In this document: positions 25,602 through 32,764 of the stretch, one piece after another
Layout: each line of letters opens with the position of its first letter
How positions within the stretch are numbered: position 1 is the stretch's first letter
NCBI GenBank assembly: GCA_949840955.1
Contig: CATKXV010000001.1
Location: forward strand, 1-64,000
DNA length: 64,000 nucleotides
Direction of reading: 5' to 3'
DNA from: an uncultured Anaeroplasmataceae bacterium
GTDB lineage: Bacteria > Bacillota_I > Bacilli_A > Acholeplasmatales > Anaeroplasmataceae
Made by a program: the position numbers and the translations under genes
Notes under the pieces: model-generated
What the model was told of the DNA's origin: nothing
Seen by the model: the letters and a program-made list of their open reading frames with translations, nothing else
The model's database searches: none

Positions 25602-26909
25602 ATGAAGTTTACTGAAACTGAATCTGTAGAATTAAAAGAAAGATTAAATGATTCCTTTGCTAAAGAAGTTGTATCTTTTTTAAATACTCATAATGGAACC
25701 ATTTATATTGGTGTCACTGATGATGGAGAAGTTATAGGTGTTAATAATGTAGATGAAACATTAAAATCTATTTCTAATATTATTGTTGATAGTATAAATC
25801 CCTCTTGTAAAGAATTTGTAAAGCCTATGGCTGTATTAGAAGAAGGTAAGCTAATTGTAAAGGTTGAAGTATCTAAAGGAACAGCTCTTTACTATATTAA
25901 ATCTAAGGGATTAAGTGAATCAGGATGCTTTATAAGAGTTGGGACAAGCTGTAGAGGATTAAATGATGCAGAAATTAAAGAAAAATATGAAGCTACTTTA
26001 AATATTCCTGAACCAAAACTTGTAGATCAAGAGACAATGAGAACAGATTTAACATTTAGAATCCTTAAGACATATTTATCAAATAATAACATTCATATCA
26101 ATGATGAAACATTTTATAAGAATTTTAATTTGCTTGCTACTAGTGGAAAATTTAATAAAATGGCTGAGTTACTTGCTGACGAAAATATGGAATCTATTAA
26201 GATTGCAGTATTTAAGGGTAAAACCAAAGCTTATTTTCTTAAAAGAAATGAGTATGGTAATACTTGTTTAATTAGTGCTTTAGAGAAAGTAACAAGATAT
26301 GCTGAAGCACTAAATGAAACATATGTTGATGTAAGTGTTAGACCAAGAAGAGAAAAACATTTATTTAATATAGAAGCATTCAAAGAAGCATGGATTAATG
26401 CGTGTGTTCATAACAAATGGACAGATGGAATTCCACCTGCTGTATATTGGTTTGATGATAGATTAGAAATAATATCATATGGTGGCATCCCTAAAGGTTT
26501 AACCAAAGAAGGTTTTTTATCTGGTGAAACACAACCAGTAAATGCAGAACTAATGAAGATTTTTTTGCAATGCGATATTGTAGATCAATCTGGTCATGTC
26601 GTTCCTATTATTGTAAGAGAATACGGAGAGAAAGCGTATAAGTTCTCTGAGAGTTCAATTACAGTAACTATACCATTCGATAGAACTGGGTTTAATGTAG
26701 AAAACACCCAAGAAAACACCCAAGAAAACACCCAAGAAAAAATATTAATTTTAATAAAGAGCAATCCACAAATAACAAGAAAGCAGATAGCAAAAGAGTT
26801 ATTAATAACAGAAGATAGTGCTAAATATCATTTAGACCAATTAAAAAAGAATGGTAAAATTATACATTTAGGATCTACAAAAGCAGGTCATTGGGAAATA
26901 AGAGAATAA
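25602..26909 (+). CDS. Schlafen/AlbA_2-domain ATP-binding protein with winged helix
   Basis: A 435-aa protein. The N-terminal AlbA_2 (Schlafen-like) domain is residues 1-125, with ESVELKERL and NGTIYIGVTDDGEVIGV. A central-to-C-terminal helicase-like ATP-binding region holds AWINACVHNKW, a HATPase_c_4-type helix, and IISYGGIPKGL. A 12-bp tandem repeat encodes three ENTQ units near 366-378, then a winged helix (ITRKQIAKELLITEDSAKYH) ends the protein. Such proteins occur in defence islands and as regulators; the exact role is unknown. The start follows TAGGTGATAGC. Confidence 0.8.
   Translation: MKFTETESVELKERLNDSFAKEVVSFLNTHNGTIYIGVTDDGEVIGVNNVDETLKSISNIIVDSINPSCKEFVKPMAVLEEGKLIVKVEVSKGTALYYIKSKGLSESGCFIRVGTSCRGLNDAEIKEKYEATLNIPEPKLVDQETMRTDLTFRILKTYLSNNNIHINDETFYKNFNLLATSGKFNKMAELLADENMESIKIAVFKGKTKAYFLKRNEYGNTCLISALEKVTRYAEALNETYVDVSVRPRREKHLFNIEAFKEAWINACVHNKWTDGIPPAVYWFDDRLEIISYGGIPKGLTKEGFLSGETQPVNAELMKIFLQCDIVDQSGHVVPIIVREYGEKAYKFSESSITVTIPFDRTGFNVENTQENTQENTQEKILILIKSNPQITRKQIAKELLITEDSAKYHLDQLKKNGKIIHLGSTKAGHWEIRE
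26700..26735. repeat. 12-bp in-frame tandem repeat (three copies)
   Basis: GAAAACACCCAA is repeated three times without change, with a partial fourth. Each unit encodes Glu-Asn-Thr-Gln in the linker of the Schlafen-like protein. Unit length is a multiple of three, so copy changes alter linker length without a frameshift. Confidence 0.95.
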
Positions 26910-27364
26910 TTAAAATAATAAATCATTAGTTATTAAACTGGTGATTTACTTATTAAAGTTGAAAAATATGCCATATACGGGTTGAAAATGCGTATTTACG
27001 CAAAAATAACTTCTTAAATACTTAAACCAAGTATAAAAAGCATTGATAAAAAAGTACGGCATATGGGATTTGAACTTCCCATTTTCAGTCGATTTTCATT
27101 AAAATTGGTATTATTTCAGTATGCCTAACCTTTTTTGAAGGTATTATTTCAGTAGACTTAAGACAAAAATTGCTTGATATTTCGCGATTTAAAGAGACGG
27201 GAGTTTTAGGAAACTTCTCATCGAAATAGGACTTGTTGGAGGTCCTATTTTTTAATTTTTTCGAAAAATGTAAAAAGAAATAGAAGAAGAGGAAGCAACA
27301 CGATATATTTGCTGTAAAGTAAAATTTTATTTTTTCACATTTACTAATTAAAAATATTTTGAAA

Positions 27365-27392
27365 GGCTTAGTTTTTAGACTAAGCCCTTTTT
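27365..27392 (+). terminator. Intrinsic terminator
   Basis: GGCTTAGT (27365-27372) pairs with ACTAAGCC (27379-27386), followed by CTTTTT. Read on the plus strand. Confidence 0.7.
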
Positions 27393-27425
27393 ATGCGTAT
27401 ATTTATTGATTTTGAAATAAATATG

Positions 27426-27454
27426 AAAAAATGAGCATCCTGAATTAGATGCTC
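27426..27454 (-). terminator. Terminator of the lysR1 gene
   Basis: GAGCATC (27433-27439) pairs with GATGCTC (27448-27454). The A-run at 27426-27430 is the U-tract on the minus strand, 40 bases after the LysR stop. Confidence 0.7.
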
Positions 27455-27497
27455 AAGTTACTCTGAATACTTAATCAAAACACCTCTTTTGAAAATC

Positions 27498-28382
27498 TTA
27501 TATATGAGAAAGATATTCTTTTAATTTTTTTAAAAAAATTTGAGCCGCAGGAGAGAAAAATTGATATTTCTTCCATACAATGTCAAGTGGAGATTCTATT
27601 ATAGGCATAAGTGGACGAAAAGCAAATGGACTATCCTGAGCTGTGCTGATAAGCTTATCTAGCCCTATGGCATATCCAATGCCCTCCTCCACTAGGATAG
27701 AGGCATTATAAATCAAATTATAGGTTGCCTTTATGTTCAGCTTTTCTGTATCTGTGTTCATCCATCTTGCAATATTACGAATAGCAAGAGAATGCTTAGA
27801 GCAGATTAAAGGCTTGTCTATTAAATCCTTAGGCTCTATATAAGCCTTGTTAGCAAGTGGAGAATCCTTTCTCATAAGAACACCCCATCTATCTTTAACA
27901 GGTAAACGCAGACAATCGTATTTGTTTAAATCATTTGCTTCAATTAGGATGCCAAAATCAAGCAATCCCTTTTCCAGCTTTTCTGATACCTCAATACTAT
28001 CTCCACTATAAAAATTGAATTGAATATTTGGATATTCCCTTTGAACTTCCTTTGCAATTTTAGCAATAATTTCTATTGCATAGGATTCACCACTACCAAT
28101 ATAGACTTCACCTGATATTGTTTCTGTGGGTGCCTCAAGAGCTTTTCTTGTTTTCTCAAATAGCTCAATCATTTCTTCTGCATGCTTTCGTAATAGAATA
28201 CCCGTTTCTGTAAGTAGCATTTTACGATTTCTCCGCTGAAAGAGTGGTCTTCCGATTTCCTTTTCCAGTGCTTGTATTTGACGTGTTAGGCTAGGCTGAG
28301 TAATATAAAGATAATCAGCAGCCTTAGAAATGTTTTCCTCCCTTGCAACAGCAAGAAAGTATTTAAGCTCTCGTATATCCAT
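27498..28382 (-). CDS. LysR-family regulator (cluster 1)
   Basis: A 294-aa LysR-type regulator. Winged helix at 1-60 (ELKYFLAVAREENISKAADY, ITQPSLTRQIQALE) and a two-lobed effector-binding domain typical of the family. It is transcribed divergently from the acetyltransferase-hydrolase-flavoprotein cluster, the classic LysR arrangement, and a TATGC-N7-GCATA dyad lies between them. It is clearly similar to the LysR at 37606, which heads a second related cluster. The effector is unknown, possibly a redox or electrophile signal given the neighbours. Confidence 0.93.
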   Translation of the reverse strand: MDIRELKYFLAVAREENISKAADYLYITQPSLTRQIQALEKEIGRPLFQRRNRKMLLTETGILLRKHAEEMIELFEKTRKALEAPTETISGEVYIGSGESYAIEIIAKIAKEVQREYPNIQFNFYSGDSIEVSEKLEKGLLDFGILIEANDLNKYDCLRLPVKDRWGVLMRKDSPLANKAYIEPKDLIDKPLICSKHSLAIRNIARWMNTDTEKLNIKATYNLIYNASILVEEGIGYAIGLDKLISTAQDSPFAFRPLMPIIESPLDIVWKKYQFFSPAAQIFLKKLKEYLSHI

Positions 28383-28431
28383 GATGTCACCTCTTTTACA
28401 AGTATAACATTAACAAATAAGAAAAGTCAAG

Positions 28432-28448
28432 TATGCTTAAAATGCATA
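28432..28448. promoter_or_regulatory. LysR-type operator (T-N11-A dyad)
   Basis: TATGC-N7-GCATA is a perfect 5-bp dyad with the T-N11-A spacing recognised by LysR proteins. It lies 50 bp from the lysR1 start and 23 bp upstream of the -35 of the divergent operon. Confidence 0.6.
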
Positions 28449-28470
28449 ATTATTTATAACATATAGGTAT

Positions 28471-28499
28471 TTGACATAGGAATAAAGCAGAAATATAAT
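28471..28499 (+). promoter_or_regulatory. Consensus promoter of the cluster 1 operon
   Basis: TTGACA at 28471-28476, a 17-bp spacer, and TATAAT at 28494-28499; both boxes are perfect consensus. Confidence 0.85.
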
Positions 28500-28521
28500 A
28501 AAAATAGAGGAGAAGATTAGA

Positions 28522-29094
28522 ATGAAAACAGAAGAATTCTTAGATTATTTAAATAGTGGAAAGAAGGTTGTTGCAGGAGGATTAGTGCATCAGCATATGC
28601 ATCAGTTATCAGAGGAAGCAAGAAAAATAACGGTAGAATTAAATCAAAAATATCATTCAAGAGAAGAAATTCAAGAATTGTTTTCCAAGCTAATAGGTAA
28701 GCCAATTGATTCTACATTTGGATTATTTCCACCTTTTTATACAGATTGTGGAAAAAATATTTGTATTGGAAATCGAGTTTTTATCAATGAAGGCTGTTGC
28801 TTCCAGGATCAAGGAGGTATTGAAATAGGTGATGATTGTCTTATAGGCCAGCAGGTCGTAATTGCTACACTCAATCATGATTTGAATCCTACACAGCGTA
28901 AGGATATGATACCGAAACCTGTTAAGCTAGGCAAAAGAGTTTGGGTAGGAGCTCACGCCACCATATTACCAGGAGTAACCATTGGAGATAATTCGGTAAT
29001 TGCAGCTGGTGCGGTTGTAGCAAGGAGTGTTCCTGCAAATGTTGTTGTTGGTGGGATACCTGCAAGAATCATAAAGAAAGTACAGGAGGATTAA
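28522..29094 (+). CDS. Maltose/galactoside-type O-acetyltransferase (cluster 1)
   Basis: A 190-aa hexapeptide-repeat acetyltransferase (left-handed beta helix) using acetyl-CoA. The N-terminal cap resembles Maa/LacA/NodL (EEARKITVELNQKYHS). The repeats and the NEGCCFQDQGGIEIGDDC and ATLNHDLNPTQR segments include the catalytic His region. The C-terminus GAVVARSVPANVVVGGIPAR is diagnostic. It probably acetylates a sugar or small molecule. It is first in an operon with a hydrolase, an Fe-S flavoprotein and a redox lipoprotein; 1-base spacing to the next gene shows coupling. Two paralogues lie in cluster 2. Confidence 0.88.
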   Translation: MKTEEFLDYLNSGKKVVAGGLVHQHMHQLSEEARKITVELNQKYHSREEIQELFSKLIGKPIDSTFGLFPPFYTDCGKNICIGNRVFINEGCCFQDQGGIEIGDDCLIGQQVVIATLNHDLNPTQRKDMIPKPVKLGKRVWVGAHATILPGVTIGDNSVIAAGAVVARSVPANVVVGGIPARIIKKVQED

Positions 29095-29095
29095 A

Positions 29096-30037
29096 ATGGA
29101 ATATTACATTACACAATTAAATGAAAAGGTACAAAGAGAGCATGTTACCTTTCCCAATCGATTTGGAATTCGTATTGCTGCTGATTTATATCTTTTGAAA
29201 AATTTGAATCAATCTCAGAAGCATCCTGCAATTATTATAGGACCTCCCTATGGCGGAGTAAAAGAGCAGGGCTCTTGTGTATGGGCAAATGAGCTTGCAC
29301 TACGTGGCTTTGTTGTTCTTGCCTTTGACCAACCCTTTATGGGAGAAAGTGGAGGTGAGCCTCGCAGAATTACTTCACCAGAAATGTTTACAGAAACCTT
29401 TTCTGCCTGTCTCGATTATTTGGGACTATTATCCTTTGTAGATCGAGAAAAAATTGGAGCCATAGGAATTTGTGGTAGTGCTGGCTTTGCTCTTAGTGCT
29501 GCTCAATGTGATATAAGAATTAAAGCAGTTGCTACGGCAAGTATGTATGATATTTCCTATGTGAGTCGTCTAGGACAAACGAAGGAGCAATTGGAGGCAA
29601 GTAAAAAAGTCCTTTCCTATAAGCGTTGGGAAGATGCAGAGAAAGGCTATCCTGAATATATACCAGCTTTTCCTGAAGCACCCCTTAAACAGGTTCCAGA
29701 GGGAATGCCAGAGCCCACCGCAGAATGGTTTAGGTTTTATGCGATTCCACGTGGACATCATCCTAATGCAAGAGGGGGCTTTACCACAGCAAGCAATCTG
29801 TCCTTCATGAATTTTAGATTGCTGGACTATCTTGATGAAATTTCACCACGTCCGATTTTGTTTATTGTAGGGGATAGGGCTCACTCTCGTTCCTTCAGTG
29901 AAATTGCTTATAAGAAAGCCTTAAGCCCAAAGGAATTGCTTATAGTTAGGGATGCAGAGCATATTGATTTATATGATAGAACAGATCGAATACCATGGGA
30001 TAAGGTTGAAAAATTTTTTAAGGAGAATTTGAAATAA
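29096..30037 (+). CDS. Alpha/beta hydrolase (dienelactone hydrolase/YcjY-like)
   Basis: A 313-aa alpha/beta-hydrolase fold enzyme. IIIGPPYGG forms the oxyanion region; the nucleophile elbow is GICGSAG at 124-130, where either Cys126 or Ser128 could be nucleophilic because the motif is not a standard GxSxG. GDRAHSRSF supplies the acid region and DAEHIDLY the His. It resembles YcjY-type hydrolases annotated as dienelactone hydrolase family. It overlaps the next gene by one base. Being cytoplasmic, it may process the substrate of the neighbouring acetyltransferase or flavoprotein. Confidence 0.85.
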   Translation: MEYYITQLNEKVQREHVTFPNRFGIRIAADLYLLKNLNQSQKHPAIIIGPPYGGVKEQGSCVWANELALRGFVVLAFDQPFMGESGGEPRRITSPEMFTETFSACLDYLGLLSFVDREKIGAIGICGSAGFALSAAQCDIRIKAVATASMYDISYVSRLGQTKEQLEASKKVLSYKRWEDAEKGYPEYIPAFPEAPLKQVPEGMPEPTAEWFRFYAIPRGHHPNARGGFTTASNLSFMNFRLLDYLDEISPRPILFIVGDRAHSRSFSEIAYKKALSPKELLIVRDAEHIDLYDRTDRIPWDKVEKFFKENLK

Positions 30038-30573
30038 TGAAAAATATGGTAATCATTAATTCAAGTTTTCGTAAAGGAGGAAATTCAGAGGCTCTTGCTG
30101 AGCAATTCCAAAAGGGAGCAGAGGAGGTAGGAAATAAGGTAACTACAATCCATTTGCGGGATATAGATTTACAATTTTGTAGGGGCTGTCTTTCCTGTCT
30201 CAAAACAGCAAAATGTGTTCTTCCCGATTGTGTGAATGCAGTGTTGCCTGTTATTCAAAATGCAGATGTTCTTGTTTTTGCAACACCCGTTTATTACTAT
30301 TCTATGTGTGGACAGCTAAAGACCTTTCTTGATCGATTGAATCCTTTATATGGACGAAACCATAGCTTTAAAAAGATATATCTGATTATGACGGCGGCAG
30401 AAGGAGATAGAAGTGCTATGGAAGGAACAATTCAAGGTGTAGAAGGATGGATAGATTGCTTTGATGGTGTAAAACTATCAGGAATAATTTATGGGGTTGG
30501 TGCAGATGCCATTGGAACGATACAAAAAACGAAAGCATATGCAGATGCCTATGAAATGGGGAAGACCATATGA
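30037..30573 (+). CDS. Iron-sulfur flavoprotein / NADPH-dependent FMN reductase family
   Basis: A 178-aa flavodoxin-fold oxidoreductase. The N-terminus VIINSSFRKGGNSEALA binds the FMN phosphate. CRGCLSCLKTAKC is the compact CX2CX2CX5C motif of iron-sulfur flavoproteins, so a [4Fe-4S] cluster is likely. FATPVYYYSMCGQLKTFLDR is the conserved flavin-binding and dimer segment. Its ATG overlaps the previous stop, and its end overlaps the lipoprotein gene by 4 bases, so all four are one translational unit. It could be the cytoplasmic electron carrier for this operon. Confidence 0.88.
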   Translation: MKNMVIINSSFRKGGNSEALAEQFQKGAEEVGNKVTTIHLRDIDLQFCRGCLSCLKTAKCVLPDCVNAVLPVIQNADVLVFATPVYYYSMCGQLKTFLDRLNPLYGRNHSFKKIYLIMTAAEGDRSAMEGTIQGVEGWIDCFDGVKLSGIIYGVGADAIGTIQKTKAYADAYEMGKTI

Positions 30574-32393
30574 AAAGAAGCTTTTATTTTTTGTTCATTG
30601 TATTTCTATTGATTTTAAGTGCTTGTAGCAATTCAGAAGCTACTGGTGAACACCAACCACCTGAAGCTAATACGCCATCGGATAAGGATCATAGCTCCTT
30701 GAGCAATGAAATTTTAGTTGCCTATTTTTCTTGTACTCAAACCACTGAAAAAATTGCCAGCTACATAAAGGAAAAGACAGGTGGAACACAGTATCAAATA
30801 CGGCCAAAAGTTCCCTATACTGAGGAAGACTTAAAATATTATACGAATGGTAGAGCTGATCAGGAGCAAGCAGATTCCTCTTCTCGTCCTGAAATTACTG
30901 GTAGCATAAGTGGCTTTGAAAAATATAAAACGATATTCCTTGGATATCCTATATGGCATGGACAAGCACCAAAAATAATCTATACCTTTTTAGAAAGCTA
31001 TGATTTTTCAAATAAAAGAGTGATTCCCTTTTGTACCTCTCATTCCAGTGGAATTGGCTCAAGTGATACCAATTTACATCCTTTAGCTCCTAATGCTGAA
31101 TGGATTGGTGGAAAAAGATTTGCAAGAGATGCTAGTAAAGAAAATGTGAGTGATTGGATTGATACCTTGAATATTAAGATAGAAACGGAAAAAGAAAATA
31201 TGCAATTTTATTTTATGATTGGAAACACGCGTCTTGCTGCAACCCTTGAAAACAATGCAGCAACAGATGCTTTAAAGGAAAAATTAAAATCAGGACCTAT
31301 TACAATTCAAATGTCAGATTATGGCGGATTTGAAAAGGTTGGTAGCCTTGGCTTTGATTTACCAGCAAGCCATGAACAAATGACTACCCAGCCCTGTGAA
31401 TTTGTCTTATATCAACAAAGCCAACTGGTAATCTTCTATGGTTCCAATCACTGGAGCTACACTCGCTTGGGAAAAATCACAGGGGTTACTCCAGCAGAAT
31501 TAAAAGCTATTCTTGGAAGTGGAAGTACAACGATAACCTTAGGAATGTCAAGTGTATCTTCCTTTGATTTGGATAGTGGTGTAAATGGAAGAGCACCAAC
31601 GATTATGCTCAATAGTGGCTATGAAATGCCTATTCTTGGTATAGGAACATATTCTTTGCATGGAGATACTTGTGTTCAATCTGTTTTATCCGCCTTGGAA
31701 AGTGGTGTTCGACTCATAGATACAGCCTATATGTATGGGAATGAAGCACAGGTTGGACAGGCAATCAGAAAATCAGAAATTCCTCGAGAAGAGATTTTTG
31801 TTATTACTAAGATTTATCCTGGGGAGCAATATTCCAATCCTAAGAAGGCCATTCAGGAAGCTTTAGATAAGCTTAATATTGGATATATTGATATGATGCT
31901 CCTACATCATCCTGGTGCAAACGACGTTCAAGCATACAAGGCAATTGAAGACTTTGTAAAGCAAGGTAAGATTCACTCCATCGGACTTTCTAATTGGTAT
32001 ATAGATGAGATTGATGATTTCATTTCAAAAGTCAATATAAAACCCGCATTGGTACAAAATGAAATCCATCCGTATTATCAAGAAAAGATGGTTGTACCCT
32101 ATATGCATAGTCTAGGAATTGTTATGCAAGCGTGGTATCCCTTTGGTGGAAGAGGGTATACTAGGGAAATGCTATCTGATAAAGCACTTGTTGCAATCGC
32201 AAACGAACATAATGTAACAACAGCACAGGTTATTTTACGTTGGCATTTACAGCGTGGAGTGGTTGCAATTCCAGGCTCAAGCAATCCCGACCATATCAAA
32301 GAAAATATATCCGTGTTTGACTTTGAGCTTACCGATACGGAAATGAATGCTATTGCTACTTTAGATAGAAATGAAAAGCATGATTGGTATTAA
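30570..32393 (+). CDS. Three-domain lipoprotein: flavodoxin + cyclophilin-like + aldo/keto reductase
   Basis: A 607-aa protein. The signal peptide ends in lipobox LSAC (Cys19), then a linker. Flavodoxin_4-type domain 47-203 (ILVAYFSCTQTTEKIASYI, LGYPIWHGQAPK, PFCTSHSSGIGSS). Cyclophilin-like domain 211-326 (MQFYFMIGNTRLAATLENNA, YGSNHWSYTRLGKI). Aldo/keto reductase 338-607 with tetrad Asp384, Tyr389, Lys414 and His446/447, and the PGSSNPDHIKEN NADPH-binding end. The frame is continuous and each domain looks intact. It is odd because reductases of this type need NADPH, scarce outside the cell. Export is inferred from the lipobox; the domain names are family knowledge. Confidence 0.85.
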   Translation: MKRSFYFLFIVFLLILSACSNSEATGEHQPPEANTPSDKDHSSLSNEILVAYFSCTQTTEKIASYIKEKTGGTQYQIRPKVPYTEEDLKYYTNGRADQEQADSSSRPEITGSISGFEKYKTIFLGYPIWHGQAPKIIYTFLESYDFSNKRVIPFCTSHSSGIGSSDTNLHPLAPNAEWIGGKRFARDASKENVSDWIDTLNIKIETEKENMQFYFMIGNTRLAATLENNAATDALKEKLKSGPITIQMSDYGGFEKVGSLGFDLPASHEQMTTQPCEFVLYQQSQLVIFYGSNHWSYTRLGKITGVTPAELKAILGSGSTTITLGMSSVSSFDLDSGVNGRAPTIMLNSGYEMPILGIGTYSLHGDTCVQSVLSALESGVRLIDTAYMYGNEAQVGQAIRKSEIPREEIFVITKIYPGEQYSNPKKAIQEALDKLNIGYIDMMLLHHPGANDVQAYKAIEDFVKQGKIHSIGLSNWYIDEIDDFISKVNIKPALVQNEIHPYYQEKMVVPYMHSLGIVMQAWYPFGGRGYTREMLSDKALVAIANEHNVTTAQVILRWHLQRGVVAIPGSSNPDHIKENISVFDFELTDTEMNAIATLDRNEKHDWY

Positions 32394-32441
32394 CGCTAAG
32401 GAGAACAATCGATTGAATTCAAAGGATGGATTTTAAAGATA

Positions 32442-32486
32442 GAAAAAAGGACTGTCTAATTTGATTTTTTAAACAGTCCTTTTTTC
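32442..32486. terminator. Strong terminator after the cluster 1 operon
   Basis: GAAAAAAGGACTGT (32442-32455) is perfectly complementary to ACAGTCCTTTTTTC (32473-32486), 14 bp. The T-rich arm provides the U-tract. Between here and the permease leader at 32686 I see only A/T-rich DNA. Confidence 0.85.
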
Positions 32487-32685
32487 TTTATCTTTTTAAA
32501 GGATGAGACAATTGCCTCAAAAAGTATAAAAAATTTATAATGGGTACTTTATAGTATAATTGAAAAAGCTTTTGAAGAAAATAGTTTATAAGGATTATTA
32601 ATAGATTTTATTTTGTTTTTCATTTTCATAAAATGTATTTATGAATATAAGAAAAATAATTCTATGAAAGCCATATTCCTTGTGA

Positions 32686-32764
32686 TATAATCTCTCGTAA
32701 AAGGTTAGGCTCTCAACCTAAAGGCCTAGCTTTTTAAAAAATTGAATAGAAGAAAGGTTTAGGT
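32686..32764 (+). promoter_or_regulatory. Leader of the NCS2 permease: -10 box and pseudoknot-like RNA candidate
   Basis: TATAAT at 32686-32691 lacks a clear -35. In the leader, AGGTT (32702-32706) pairs with AACCT (32715-32719), while loop AGGC can pair with downstream GCCT (32724-32727), an H-type pseudoknot geometry. A T-run follows. ACCTAAA (32716-32722) is also perfectly complementary to TTTAGGT at 32758-32764, just before the ATG. The exclusive pairings suggest a small riboswitch or attenuator; the class is not identified. Confidence 0.35.

Larger units (their letters stand above)
26910..27497. other. 588-bp intergenic region with serial hairpins and a 15-bp direct repeat
   Basis: No gene is seen. 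Contents in order: a weak hairpin TAAATCA/TGATTTA (26919-26948); GGTATTATTTCAGTA twice (27107-27121 and 27140-27154); a hairpin pair at 27193-27222, then a terminator AAATAGGAC/GTCCTATTT with T-run (27224-27253); a terminator GGCTTAGT/ACTAAGCC with T-run (27365-27392). The block probably marks the right side of the accessory island and might include a small RNA ending at 27253. Confidence 0.5.

Noticed and set aside
26700-26735. Three short direct repeats as a CRISPR array
   Set aside because: Repeats are contiguous with no spacers and lie in frame inside a protein gene.
27059-27090. A tRNA 3'-end-like string (GGGATTTGAAC, read in reverse as a T arm)
   Set aside because: The stem ATGGG/CCCAT would enclose a 10-base loop, the acceptor stem has no partner and there is no CCA. 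It is probably chance or a long-dead fragment.
21543-27497. Prophage or integrative element bounded by tRNA-Leu
   Set aside because: No integrase, phage structural genes or duplicated tRNA end are visible, so only an IS-linked accessory island is claimed.
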